DNA from: Amphibalanus amphitrite
Lineage: Eukaryota; Arthropoda; Thecostraca; Balanomorpha; Balanidae
Reading direction: 5' to 3'
DNA length: 64,000 nt
Assembly: GCF_019059575.1 (NCBI RefSeq)
Contig: NW_024882758.1
Coordinates: 124,001 to 188,000 of the forward strand
Each line of letters begins with the position of its first letter. The first letter of the stretch is position 1. Below the pieces are notes generated by a model that was not told the DNA's origin, made no database searches, and was given only the letters and a program-made list of their open reading frames with translations. Both the position numbers and the translations under genes were made by a program. Below, in pieces: positions 1 through 11,392 of the stretch.

Positions 1-1096
1 TATGTTGGAAACAGCGGGCGACGCATCAATCTTTCTGGTCCGGTCGGAATAACCGGCCGCGCTCGGCTGGGCCGGGCGGCCCGCGTCGAGTTCGCTCGGA
101 GCGGGCTGGCTCTCTGGAGCAGTGTGACTGATTCGGTGGCCGGTCAGGGGTGTAAATATTGACGCACGCCTCCCGCCGGCGACTGAGAAGGATGACTGCT
201 GATCGGTGTCTGTCGGTGGCGGATTACTCAGCGAGCTAGCTCAGGTGGCGGCGGCGGCGTGTCGTCGCCCAGCCCGCTCCCTGGGTGTGATTTGTGACGA
301 CTGTTTATCAAGTACGAGTGGCGTGGCTCGAGAGTGGTCAAAGGTAGCCGGATCGGTCAGGCGCCGGTATGATTTGTGTATTATTCGAGTTGATCTGCAT
401 GACAGGGACCCATTTTTTACTGTGTGTTTTTGTTTAGGTTAGCTGCGATCAAAAGGAGCCGCTGGAAAAAGCAAATAACTTCTACATGTTGATGTCTGGA
501 TGGACAAACTGAGTCCATTCCACTTATCAGGTTATGGGGAGAAAGAAACTCCATGGCAGCAAAAAGCGGAGAGTGTGTTGGACCATGTTGGGCATATTTC
601 CCAACATCGTGTAAAATAAATTAACTTTGTGTCTCGGGTTCTTTTGATAATTAGCTTATTTACCAGATATGACTAGAACATAGTTACATAAGCTCCATAA
701 CAAAAGTTAGCGCTTGCTCTTGAAACCCGTTTGGGGGTATGATTTATTTAAGCGGAATTCCCTTCAGCTGGCAGCGAAGTCGAGCAACTTCGATACAAAC
801 TCCACAGCCGCTAGTGAGTCTGACATTAATTGATCGTTAGGGCAGTGAAAATAATCACTGGTGATTTACACCGATTGGGGGCCCATCAATTTCGCCGGCT
901 CGTCCCCCACAAGGCCGTTGCGATTGGCGCCGATCATGAGGCAGGCGACACGGTGCAGTGCAACCACGCGTGCCGGCACTTCGTCACACCGAAACTGCAG
1001 CCGGGCGGCAGGCGCACCATTACGCTACCCGTGAACGGAGTTTACGCGAACGTGCATGGCGAGACGTCATTTATTTCACATATAGAATGAATACTA
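1..1096. other. Left-edge region without a recognised gene
   Basis: The first 430 bases are CpG-rich with many CCGG and GGCC words. The rest is of average composition. Short open frames exist, but none has recognisable protein features or convincing splice sites. No inverted-end element could be delimited before the repeat that begins near 1097. Confidence 0.5.
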
Positions 1097-2010
1097 CCAG
1101 TAAAACGCCTTTTGGGCGAAGAACGAGCGAGCGAGATAGTGAGCCCTGCACGTGCGGAAGGGCGAGAGGGTGCTTCCAACGGGCTTGCGCAAAGCACCCT
1201 TCTAACCGGTCGCTAGCGGTGTGCCAAATTTGAACGCAATCGGCCCAGCCGTTCCTGAGATCTGTAAGCGGCATTCTGCACGTGCGCACGTGCAAACGGG
1301 GTCCAAAATGACTTTTGCACGGCACCCTACTAACTGGTCCCCAGCCGTGTACCAAATTTGAGCGCAATCGGCCCAGCCGTTCTTGAGATCTGGAAACGCC
1401 CCCTGCACGTGCGCACGTGCAGTAGCACCCTAACCGCAACACATGGGAATGCATTGCCTGGTGGGTGCCTACCTGTATGCCAAGTTTCAGCGAAATCGCC
1501 CCAGTAATTACCGAGTTACTGAAATGGGAACAAATTTGGCACCTCTCATTGTTGTATTTTGCACGTGCACTGGGGGTGACCCACATGCATCGAGGGTATC
1601 CTATTTTGGGTAGAAGGGATGCTGCTACCCTACAAAAATTACAGCAAGTCAATCGCCCAAGCGGCTGCTGAGATATGAGCCTCTCAAAATCACTACTTTT
1701 GCAAAACAGCTTGAACACCCTTGGCTTTTCACGTGGCACGTGCCACGACGGTCACTGAGGTGTGTCAAAAGTAGTCAATTACGGGGTAGAAGGGATGGGG
1801 CTACCCAACAAAAAAGACCGCAGGCCAATCGGTCCAGCGGTTGCTGAGATATAAGCCTCTCAAAAGCGTTACAGGCCGGGCCGGGCCGGGCCGGGCCGGG
1901 CCGGGCCGGGCCGGGCCGGGCCGGGCCGCTCATACTGAGATTTCTCCGCTATATTGAAAAGACTCACTTCGCTCGCTGCGCTCGCTCGCTCGTAATAAGC
2001 GTTTTACTAC
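1097..2010. mobile_element. Repeat module M, copy 1, with short inverted ends
   Basis: The unit opens with AGTAAAACGCC near 1099 and closes with GCGTTTTACT at 1999-2008, giving a 10-bp inverted end. Just inside lie GAGCGAGCGAG on the left and CGCTCGCTCGCTCG on the right. The interior holds degenerate tandem units of roughly 125 bp. Each has a segment like CGCAATCGGCCCAGCCGTT followed by GAGATCTG and a palindrome TGCACGTGCGCACGTGCA (1277-1294 and 1404-1421). A second, truncated copy lies at 11393-12080. It has no coding capacity, so it looks like a non-autonomous DNA element. I cannot assign a superfamily, and no target duplication is evident. Confidence 0.6.
1874..1928. repeat. (CCGGG)n microsatellite
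   Basis: Eleven or so head-to-tail copies of the pentamer CCGGG sit inside the distal part of module M. The second copy of the module has a shorter CCGG-rich run at the same place (12000-12020), so the tract is part of the element and has expanded. Confidence 0.9.
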
Positions 2011-3355
2011 GCATGCTGCAATGTTTGCAGCATAGAGTGCAAACACGAATAGAGTACACGAATATCGAAATGCGCTGCCTTATTGCTGTTTGTCAGCAAT
2101 ATAAATTATAAGTTTATGAAAAACTGCAATTATGTTATGTGAGATATGAGTAGTCTATCGACAAGTTGGTAGGCATTCTGCGTGAAATCTAGACAAGAAG
2201 AAAAACATAATCAAATGGCCAATTTTAAATTGTGCAGCATTTTTTAATGAATGATTGCTCAGCTCATGATTGACGGTTAACGGTCATGCTTCTGTAGACT
2301 GACTCCATTTTACATGCAAATAACATCTGCACTTATGGTCACAAAATAATAACAGCAATCAGGCATCATGAGCCTCTTCCAAAAAGCCAAGGTATGCTTG
2401 AATCCTTTCTCTGAGCGAATCTCAATATACAAGCGAGAGGAGAAAATTTCCGTCAAAGTTTTTTTCTGCGAACGAAGATTATCTTTCAAGACATACACAA
2501 AGTTGTCTGTAATATGGTGCAGCATTTTGAAGTAATTGTGATAGGGGAAAATGCTTTTTCATTGATTGCACAACTTTAAACCGAACTAAGTATTCTTCCA
2601 ATTTTCTTCGTTTCTCTCAAACATGTTTTGTGCCTGAAAGCCCTTTACAAATGACACAGACATATAGTTCCATGATGGGCTTTAATAAAATGTCTCATTC
2701 TGTTACATGATACAGCTTTAAAGTAAAACGCTCACTTTTAACAAGACACATGTCGCGTGAGATAGATCATGCATACCAAAAGAAGGCTCAGCTAGTTTCT
2801 TGCATGGAATGATGCCTCTTGAAAAAAGTTTGGAGAATAAACGACAATAAGATTTTACATGCAAGTGACTTATTTCGACCTGAAAACTTAACTAAATGAC
2901 GCTCGACGCTCAGCAGTAAGTGCCTACCACAATAAGTTTTCTATTAATTCAGATGTTTCATAATTCAGATGCTCCTCATGTTTCATCGGAACAAAATTCG
3001 TCTTGTCCACTGCTCGGGCAATGTTTTGAGAAAGGGTGCAGTGCATATGTCCGTTTTGTGTGGGAGAGCCAACCGTCCAGCGCGATTTCCTCATGAGTCG
3101 CCCATAGCTCAGGTCACTATGTGGGCCTTCGGCCGTGTCGGCATTTTCGGCACCTTCCTTACGCGTCCGATATTCGCTATTTTGGCCACAATTATTTTGG
3201 AAAACGTCCCCTCAATTCTGTGGAGCATTTTAGAAGTTTACGCACATACCCAGACATTGCCTAGATCTGGTTACAAACCAGGCTAGAAATTGTTAACTGC
3301 GTCTGGACTCTAAGATAGTGATAATGACCTAACCGCCGACTTTTTCCCTTCACAG
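2011..3355. other. AT-rich interval, no recognised gene
   Basis: The sequence is AT-rich with short open frames only. One frame (2969-3286) could encode 105 residues with a hydrophobic middle, and another begins right after an acceptor-like CTATTAATTCAG at about 2952. Neither has a good donor, and both are of lengths expected by chance. No inverted-end element was delimited. Confidence 0.45.
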
Positions 3356-3641
3356 TTGCCAACAAGCTGTCATCTATGCCACCTCTGTGCTCAACATCCG
3401 TCTGGCACGGCCACCTCGACCCGCCGACCACACTCAGACGACAGGCGTCGGCATATGTGTGACATCCAACTCCCGAGTCGGCAACATCAACTGCAACATC
3501 AACTGTAACGTCAGCTGCAACATCCGTCCAGTCAGCACACGGCTGTCGGCTCGACTGGCGACGGCAGACACGGCCAATTTCATAAGCGACCGCACCGCTT
3601 TGTCGTGTTTACATGTGCAGAGGGCTTTTTGCCGTCATTAG
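3356..3641 (+). CDS. Candidate terminal exon, unknown protein (weak)
   Basis: A strong acceptor-like tract, TTTTTCCCTTCACAG, ends at 3355. After one leftover base it is followed by 94 sense codons and a TAG stop at 3639-3641. In this frame third positions are clearly enriched in C and G compared with the flanks, and a 12-bp tandem repeat reads as Asn-Ile-Asn-Cys (NINCNINCNVSCNI). No domain, signal peptide or membrane segment is recognisable, and I found no convincing upstream exon with a matching donor. The length is only modestly more than chance in a GC-richer patch. Treat it as a hypothesis. Confidence 0.15.
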
Positions 3642-4280
3642 CGCGTTGTTCTGCATTGTTTGACCTGGTCGGCAGGGAGGAGTCCTGATGGGGAACAGCA
3701 CCGGTGAGTGCGGGAGGTCCTCTGTAGGGAGACACGTGTTTATAAGTGCAGCCCTAGCAGGGATATATGCAGAGAGTTTTCAGAAATCTGGCGACGAGGC
3801 GGGAGACAGCCCACACAGCAATGTTTTGGCAAGAGGACAAGACCCGACAGTAACTGAGAGACTGACGGTGGTTTTGTTATTTCGCAATGACTTTGCAAAG
3901 TGCCGAGTACCGCGGGAGGTTTCACAGCACCTTCAGATGCGAAAGGCAAATGCCGTTGATAGCTGACAATGAGATGTAGAAAACATAAGCGTTGCCAGTG
4001 TTCAGAAGATCTTTAACTGGGGCTATGACAGCCCAACGCAATTTGGGAAAATTCAAATTTCCAAGAGGCTATGCCAGAAGGAATATCAAAGCTCGCCACC
4101 AAGGGGCAGTATCACCTCCTCCTACCTGTTACCCGCACGAACACAGCGCCTGGGTTCACCTCCACACCACACCGCACCAGTCATCTCGCACCAACACCTC
4201 TCGGCGGCCGCCGCGACACAACAGCCGGCCGCGGCCGCCACCCCCAGTGTCGCGGGGACGCAGGGCGCCCCCCGCGGCGG
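3642..4280. other. Host DNA grading into a CpG-rich patch
   Basis: Composition rises from average to strongly CpG-rich towards 4280. The GC-rich character resumes immediately after 6797, on the far side of an AT-rich inserted element, so 4100-4280 and 6798-7170 were probably one continuous patch. No gene could be supported. Confidence 0.45.
4272..4280. repeat. 9-bp target-site duplication, left copy
   Basis: CCGCGGCGG directly abuts the left inverted end of the 4281-6797 element. The identical nonamer abuts the right end at 6798-6806. The word is low-complexity (CGG-like), so some of the match could be coincidence. Confidence 0.6.
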
Positions 4281-6797
4281 GCATATTTACGTCTGGACAA
4301 CGAGTTGCGTTGGAGAGGCCGGAAATAGTGGCGATTTCAGGACCGCAAGAATGGACCGCCATTGGAATGATTCTTTTTTAAATCGTGCACTGTTTTCGGC
4401 CGGAATTTAATAGTTACTACAAAATATTTTGTAATTACGTTTCCACCAAGAATGAATGCCATCAGGGCTAAATTTTTAATACTATTGCATTTTGTCAAGA
4501 AGCATATAGTGCTGTAATATTGCAGTTTTAGCGCGTTTGTTACAAAATATGAAGCGAATAAGCGTCAGTGTAATTCATCAACAGTGCCAGAACAAGAAGT
4601 TAACTTGAGGGAAAGCTATACTAATTGCTCTTGTCCATCCACTAAAATTTATTAAATATTTTGCTTTGTGTATTCCAAAAGAAGAGGGAACTATTTCATT
4701 TGTGCCTTCATGTCAGAATTGAAGGTGGATCATTAAATTTTCAACGCAGTTTACAAACAAGCATTTGGTCTTTCTCGTTTATAAGCAGTGGCAAAGAAAA
4801 GGTTGATCAATCCTGAAGTTCAGTCATCGTACCTCAACTTGGCAGCAAGATCCCCCAAGGACAGAGGACAGAGGATATATTGTAAACCTGTCCTGTTAAT
4901 CAAAACATTTTTGTGCCTTCAAAGGCTTAAGTTATCTGTGGTGTGTTCGGAGTTAGGCTATATGGCCGCTTTTGTTGTATGTTTATGTGGAGATTGAATA
5001 TAACTGTGACCCTGTGCTTGTTTGTAGTTATACTTACGGTCAAACAGGGAACAGCACATTCACATAACATACTCACCTAGCAGTTAGCACCTAACTCATA
5101 GCTGTACCCTGCAGGATCTGTACTTGTTCATGTCTCGAACATTAACAAAGCACTAAAGTAGCTTAGTAATCATTTCCCACATTTTCTGAGCATCTAACAT
5201 GACATACAGCAGTGCAGAGCAGCTTCAGAGAAGAAACACTTTAAATGCACAGTCTCACACCAGCCACCCAATGAGCCAGTTCCTCAGTTGACTGTTTCCG
5301 ACACAGCGTGGCAATGTGAGCTAACTTTTGGCAAGTTGGAGGTTAACAGGTACGATTGAGTTAGGGTGAGTACCTACCTATAACTGGGTGCTACTGCCAT
5401 GCAGGTCTTGGGTAGGCTGCAAATGTGTGATGATTGAGGTTAGGTCAGCTGTCAGGTTAGTCAGGTTCAGGTATGCTCATTGCTCAGGTCACATTTTTAT
5501 GGACTTTTGGCAAATTAAAAAACTAACAATCTGATCTTAGGTAAACATACGCAACTACTGACTATAGGAAGTATAGGAACTGAGCACCTACCTACTTGTG
5601 CCTACATCTCATACCATGTCAAAGTGGAGTTCCTTGGTGGAAGATTACCCTCAGTACTGTTTATCCCAGCCCTGTGAAGAAAACTAATACTTTTAAGCTT
5701 TGAGTCACTGCTGGCCATCCACAGGAAGAAACGCTGAGACTGAGAGCTTTGTCATTGTATATTGGACCAATAATGACTATCACGAATGACTACCTATGAA
5801 CACATAATATGATCACATTGTTGCAATGCATGGATTGTCACATTGACAATTTTACTACAATCCTTTTTTCAAGAAATACAGTGATGATGATTAACATCAA
5901 AATCAACATAAAGTGGATTTAGTGATCCAAGCTTTCTCCTCCAGTAGCAATGGAATGATCGCCTGTTTCATTTGCCAGACACTGAGTACCTGATGCACAT
6001 TACAATCTGCATAGCATCTAAGCATAGTAAAACTGCCCAAGTCCATTCATTCTAGATTTTAACTTGATAGTTAGCACTAATTTATCTTGCTGTTGTAAGT
6101 TATCATTCAATATTCATACCAATACATCAATATGCGCTCATCAGTCAACATTTTCTGGCATGATCCTGCTCAGCGTGCTCTTCAGTATTGCTCCAAGGTC
6201 TGCAATATTATAGCTTGTTTTTGGACAATAAGCTCTTTTAATTTTACTTTTTCTTGCTGATATATGAGCCCGATCAACTTGCGTTTATCAACCAAAATTT
6301 CATAACTTGTTCAACTTGATATTGATATTGCTCAGTAGTCAGGACCTCTGTCAGCCTCCTGGATACTTCAGATTGTTTTCAGTCAACATGCTTCTTAAAT
6401 ATGATATAAGTCAATCTTAAGGGATTCAAAACATCCAACAAAACGACGTACAAGAGCAAGAAAACCAGGGTATTCAGAAGAAAACCACCAGATAAACTAA
6501 AAAATGGCCTTGGAACAGAGCCAAGTGGTGCTTCATTTGTTTGTTTACATTGATTGTAGTGGTGATGTATTTTTAGGACTCTGAACGTCGGCTTATAAAA
6601 AAATGAAACGTTTTTACAAAAGTTGTAAGGCAAGTAATATTTATCTGAAAGAACTAAAATATTCAAAAGCCAAACACTATGAAATACATGAATCAGAACG
6701 AAAAAGTAACCCAAAAATCCAGCCTAATCATCGGCTCCTAAAACTGCAACACAATCGGCACTTTTCCCCGCAACTCGTTGTCCAGACGTAAATATGC
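4281..6797. mobile_element. DNA transposon relic with 29-bp perfect TIRs, 2517 bp
   Basis: The left end starts GCATATTTACGTCTGGACAA and continues through CGAGTTGCG. The right end is its exact reverse complement over 29 bp, with weaker similarity for another 30-40 bp. Both ends are flanked by CCGCGGCGG, a 9-bp direct repeat. The element is AT-rich and sits within a CpG-rich patch, so the composition switches sharply at both ends. No transposase frame is visible: the longest frame near the right end (6379-6714, minus) has no recognisable motif. A 9-bp duplication would fit Mutator-like elements, but with no transposase this is only a possibility. Confidence 0.8.
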
Positions 6798-7170
6798 CCG
6801 CGGCGGCGGCGGCCGGCGGCCATGTTCCCCCGTTACCTGTGCGTGTTTGTCCCGCTCCCCGCTTCTCCTCGGCATAGCTGGCACACACTGACGCTGCTGG
6901 CGTCTGTCTGCTCGGTCCGGCGCGGCTGTGGGCACCTGGCTCGGCTCTCGGCGGCTCGGCTCGGCTCGCAGCGGCGCGGCGCAGGTCGGCCCGACTCGGC
7001 ACCTCCGCGCGGCGGTGAGCTGACGCGGCGACTGGCGCTACCCACCGCCGCCATACCGACCGACCGGCATCGCTGCATGTCGGGCTCCCACAGGCCGAGA
7101 CGATTAGTGGAGGCGGTGCCGCCCCCGACGCTACGACGGACTCGATACGGCGCAGCATAGCGTGGGAGCT
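6798..7170. other. CpG-rich patch, right part of the split patch
   Basis: The sequence is dense in CpG, with GGCGGC and CTCGGC words, and starts exactly at the element boundary. Overlapping open frames on both strands come from the low stop density of GC-rich DNA. It could be a promoter-type CpG island, but no TATA box, initiator or first exon was convincing. Confidence 0.4.
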
Positions 7171-8540
7171 GAAGGGGGTTCGAGGGCCCCATAGGAGAAC
7201 GAGGGGTCGGAGGGAGGCTTTGAAAAATATATTTTGATGTATTTTTGTGAGTAACTTTATCCTCCGACATAATATCGGTGGTTTCATGGTCAAAGAGTGC
7301 CTAACATTAAACTAGGAGTTTGTTTAGGTAATTGCCAAAGTAAGTCTGCTGGTAAAATAACCTTAATTAGATGAACTGTGAAGGATTGAATTAAGTCAGA
7401 TAACTAGCAAATTTTCAAAATTTTATTTGCTCTGTCATTATCTGTTTGTACGTTGGATTTGAAGACAACCATGCTAATCTTTGACCAGTTACCCCAGTGA
7501 CTTTTCTTTTTCTTTATCAAAAATAGGTGAACGATTGTCACAATATCACAAAAAACGGCCAACACCAGTCGGCACGCATGAACATTGAAATTTAATTCGC
7601 ACGTAAATGCCTCTGCTGACAAGCAAGATTTGTATTTGCGCAATATTTCTCTGCTTTATTTCCGTGTAATTCTAGACAGGCACCCCAAGCGTCACTGTAT
7701 TTTCAATAAGATTCATTAGTTCCCAGCTAATGGCATCTTCTTGTTTCTAGCCTTGCAAATCACTTCATCATCTACTTATTTCGTAGTAATCAATTTCATT
7801 AAAGTCAGTGCATGACTGTTGTCTCTCATCATGAACGGAGTAGCATCACTTCGTTGAATTGCCGTCACGTCTGCACCGTTTGAGTTTTACTATTGTTTTA
7901 TGCCTAGCTAACAAATGATGGAATCACTAGGGTTACCCGCGTGCTCCGCAACGCCAAGGGGGGATTTTTTGACCCGTGGGTATTGGGTTGGTCTGTGTCG
8001 ATTTGGTTGGTAGATATCCATTTCGTTCGATTGCCTTTTGACGGCCAAGCATTTTGTAAGAAAACAAAAAGATACATCGCATCGAGGTGCCCGTGTCGTA
8101 TTATCATGCGTTCTACTTTAGAATGATTCGAAAACTGGCGTGAAGTCTTTTGAGGGCCATCGATGAATTTCGCTAAAAATGACAATGTAATGGTTTGGAA
8201 CATTTACATTTTTAAGGATACTGTTGCTTATCATGCGAAAATGAAGAGTGAATATTGGACAGAATTGAATGCTCTATCCAATGGTACCATATTCAATTGC
8301 CAAAGGTATCAGGTTATGCAGCAAACCCCGTGTGATTAATAAAGTGGCACAAAATTGACAAACACCATTTTCTCCTGTGATTTGCACCACCTTGATTTCG
8401 ATCAATCAGCTTTTCACAATTTTTATATGAGAGGCGGTACCTTTCTCTTGCAAATAGGCGTTGATTCAACTCGCTCCATTTAACGGTCACCAAAAAATAA
8501 AATTAATTCCAAAATCCCTCAAAAACCGCAATTTTTCAAA
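7171..8540. other. AT-rich interval, nothing recognised
   Basis: Mostly unique-looking AT-rich sequence with short open frames. No splice-supported exon, RNA gene or bounded mobile element could be identified. Confidence 0.45.
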
Positions 8541-8544
8541 TAAA

Positions 8545-8964
8545 AGTGCCCTCTCCGGTGCACGTGGCGCGTGCTATCCTCTGCATTGCACACCATTCAA
8601 TAGCCCGTTCAATTCTGTACACGATGCTGTTTTCCCCGTGCCGGTCGGACCCCTGGTCACCAAGATATTGCACGGGAACTGGACCCGTGTCGGCCAAAAT
8701 TAGCCGTTTTCGCCCGATTTCGCACGCCGATTTATACATGTAAAGTCTATGACGCGAATTTGCACTTTTTGAGCACGCGCCACGCGCTCCTTATCAATCC
8801 GATCGAGCTGAGACCCCTCAAAGGCACGTCGCGCATCCTTGATCTATAAGTTGTGCAAATTTCAGCGTGCTAGGTGCAACGGTCTGTCCTGTAGTCCACG
8901 CAAAGCACTACCAAGTCGGGACCTCGGTAACGGACAGACGCACCCTCCTCAAATAGTAATATAG
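8545..8964 (+). repeat. Repeat module P ending in an AAATAGTAATATAG tail
   Basis: The unit contains GTGCACGTGGCGCGTGC near its start and CACGCGCCACGCGC near 8775. It ends with GGACAGACGCACC and then AAATAGTAATATAG, immediately before module A. The same tail layout (ACAGACAGA, then AAATAGTATAGTAG) closes the two T modules, so P and T are probably related. The left boundary is uncertain. Class unknown. Confidence 0.45.
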
Positions 8965-10067
8965 ACAAGCGGCTGCGCCACTTGCTTCGCGGCGTAGCCA
9001 TAAAATGCGGCAGCAGCCAATTTGCTTTCGAATGGTGTTTGATTTAAACTAAACGGTCGTCTGGAAGCAGAGATATGGACGGAAACGTGCAGAAGAAAAT
9101 TTTGAACATAAGAACTATTCTGAGGGCTTAGTTGTATGACATTTGGGTCATACGGAGTCAAGTCAGGTCAAGGTGGTCATCCCTGGTCACACTGAGTCAG
9201 GCCAGGTCACCTTCGGTCAGGCCAGGTCGTATAGGTCACCTCGTCACATTAGATCGGCCTGGACCACACTTCTACTACCACTACCCCTACCACTACCACT
9301 ACTCCTACCACTACCCCTACCACTACCCCTACTACTACCCCTACCACTACCACTACCTCTACCACTACCACTACCCCTACCCCTACTTCTACCCCTGCCA
9401 CTACTACTACCCCTACCATTACCACTACCCCTACCACTACCCTACTACTACCCCTACCACTACCCCTACTTCTACCACTACCACTACTACTACCCCTACC
9501 ACTACCACTACCCCTACCACTACCCCTACCACTACCCTACTACTGCCCCTACTACTACCCCTACCACTACCCCTACCACTACCCCTACTACTACCCCTAC
9601 CACTACCCCTACTGCTACCACTACCCCTACCGCTACTCCTACCACAACTACTACCACTACACTACCACCACTACCACTGGGTCATGCGAGGTCACAACAG
9701 ACTATCATATAAACTGATGAACTAAAAAAAAGAGTTCCTAACCGTGCTCCTACTCGTGTAATTCCATTATTCTTCATCATATTTGGTGGAAATGGCGCCT
9801 TGTGACGAATGTGGCGCGTTGCGACAAAAGTGGCGCATTTGTACCTGTCATTTTGTCATGCATCCTCCCACTAAATTGCACCGTTATCGGGCCATATTTG
9901 ACAAAGTTTTGCGGTTAGCGCCAAAAATAGCACCTCATGACAAATGTGGCGCACTACGGCAAACGCGGCGCATTTGTGTTAGCGCAGTGAAAATTGTCTT
10001 TATTTACCGAAATGCAACACGTTCATTCGCCTCTGTTTATCAAAATAAATTACTTGCCAATCTGCAA
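8965..10067 (+). mobile_element. Repeat module A, copy 1 (minisatellite-bearing)
   Basis: It starts ACAAGCGGCTGCGCC right after a TAGTAATATAG tail. Next comes a segment rich in GGTCA words (9148-9245), then a long C/T/A minisatellite, then a 3' part with repeated GTGGCGCAT-like words (9793-9970). It ends near CCAATCTGCAA. A second copy with the same order of parts lies at 10369-11392. There is no protein-coding frame. A central tandem array with unique flanks resembles non-autonomous Helitron-like or other composite elements, but no diagnostic terminus was found. Confidence 0.6.
9271..9678. repeat. (CCCTAC/CACTAC)n minisatellite in A copy 1
   Basis: About 400 bp made almost entirely of the hexamers CCCTAC and CACTAC in irregular order, with occasional TACTAC units. 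All three forward frames stay open as low-complexity peptides, which explains the long apparent ORFs here. The complementary strand is GGGGTAGTGG-like and could fold into G-quadruplexes. Confidence 0.95.
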
Positions 10068-10368
10068 ATGAGAGGCACCCGCCGCCGATCGTCATGCATT
10101 TTAGTTGCAAAGTTCGTCGAACCCGGCTGCCGATGCCTTGAAGATCGAGCAAATTTGTGAGGAAATACGCCTTTTTTCAGCGCGTGCCACGTGCGAACCA
10201 TCCACCCCCCGGGACTCGCATCTCGACACTGCACGTGCCCGTGACGTCATCAACACGCTGTGAAAATTTCAGCCCCCTCGACCGTACCGTTTGACCTGTG
10301 CACGACGCCAAAGCACCCCTCTGCACGGTGCAAACAGACAGAGTTTCATTCTACAAATAGTATAGTAG
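10068..10368 (+). repeat. Repeat module T, copy 1
   Basis: It begins ATGAGAGGCACCCGCCG and ends with ACAGACAGAGTTTCATT and AAATAGTATAGTAG. A near-identical copy, with small differences, lies at 12081-12400. The unit carries CGTGCCACGTGCG and TGACGTCATCAACAC. No coding capacity. Module A copy 2 begins at the next base. Confidence 0.7.
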
Positions 10369-11392
10369 ACAAGCGGCTGCGCCACTTGCTTCGCGGCGTA
10401 GCCATAAAATGCGGCAGCAGCCAATTTGCTTTCGAATGGTGTTTGCTTTAAACTGATCAGTCGTCTGGAATCAGCGATATGGACGGAAACGTGCAGAAGA
10501 AAATTTTGAACATAAGAACTAATCTGAGGGCTTAGTTGTATGAAATTTGGGTCATACGGAGTCAAGTCAGGTCAAGGTGGTTATCCCTGGTCACACTGGG
10601 TCAGGCCAGGTCACCTTCGGTCAGGCCAGGTCGTATAGGTCACCTCGTCACATTGGATCGGCCTGGACTACACTTCTACTACCACTACCCCTACCACTAC
10701 CCCTACCACTACCCCTACTACTACCCCTACCCCTACCACTACCCCTACCACTACCCCTACCCCTACCACTACCCCTACCCCTACCCCTACCACTACCCCT
10801 ACCACTACCCCTACCCCTACCTCTACCACTACCCCTACTACTACCCCTACCCCTAACCCTACTACTACTCCTACTACTACCCCTACCACTACCCCTACTA
10901 CTACCCCTAACACTACCCCTACCACTACCCCTAATACTACCACTACCCCTACCGCTACTCCTACCAATACTACTACCACTACACAGTACACCAACCACTA
11001 CCACTGGGTCATGTGAGGTCACAGCACCATCAGATAAACTGATAAAATAAAAAAGAGTTCCTAACCGTGCTCCTACTCGTGTAATTCCATTATTCTTAAT
11101 CATATTTGATGGAAATGGCGCCTTGTGACAAATGTGGCGCATTGCGACAAAAATGGTACATTTGTAATTGTCGTTTTGCCATGTTTCCTTCCACCGAATT
11201 GCACGCTTATCGGACCATAGTTGATAAAGTTGTGCGATTTGCGACAAAAATGGCGCCTCGTGACAAATGTGGCGCATTACGGCAAACGCGGTGCATTTGT
11301 GCCAGCGCATTGAAAACTGTCTTTATTTACCGGTAATCAACACCTTCATTCGCCTTTGTTTATCAAAAATACATAAGCTGCCAATCTGCAAA
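10369..11392 (+). mobile_element. Repeat module A, copy 2
   Basis: Same order of parts as copy 1: ACAAGCGGCTGCGCC start, GGTCA-rich segment (10552-10645), minisatellite (about 10674-11005), then the GTGGCGCAT-word segment. Outside the minisatellite the two copies look highly similar by eye. The minisatellite differs in length and unit order, so it has rearranged since duplication. It is followed directly by module M copy 2 instead of T. Confidence 0.65.
10674..11005. repeat. (CCCTAC/CACTAC)n minisatellite in A copy 2
   Basis: Same hexamer family as the array at 9271-9678, here shorter and with rare CCCTAA-type variants near 10850. It is embedded in a repeat unit and is not a telomere. Confidence 0.95.

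Noticed and set aside
1071-1739. 222-codon minus frame
   Set aside because: It is the antisense reading of the tandem units of module M, and the same peptide-like pattern recurs in the second M copy with frameshifts.
9132-9725. Long Tyr/His/Pro, Leu/Pro and Thr/Pro frames
   Set aside because: All three forward frames are open because the minisatellite units lack stops. No coding signal is present.
9271-11005. Possible CRISPR array or telomere repeat
   Set aside because: Units are six bases long with no spacers, and the hexamers are not TTAGG or TTAGGG. They are embedded in dispersed repeats.
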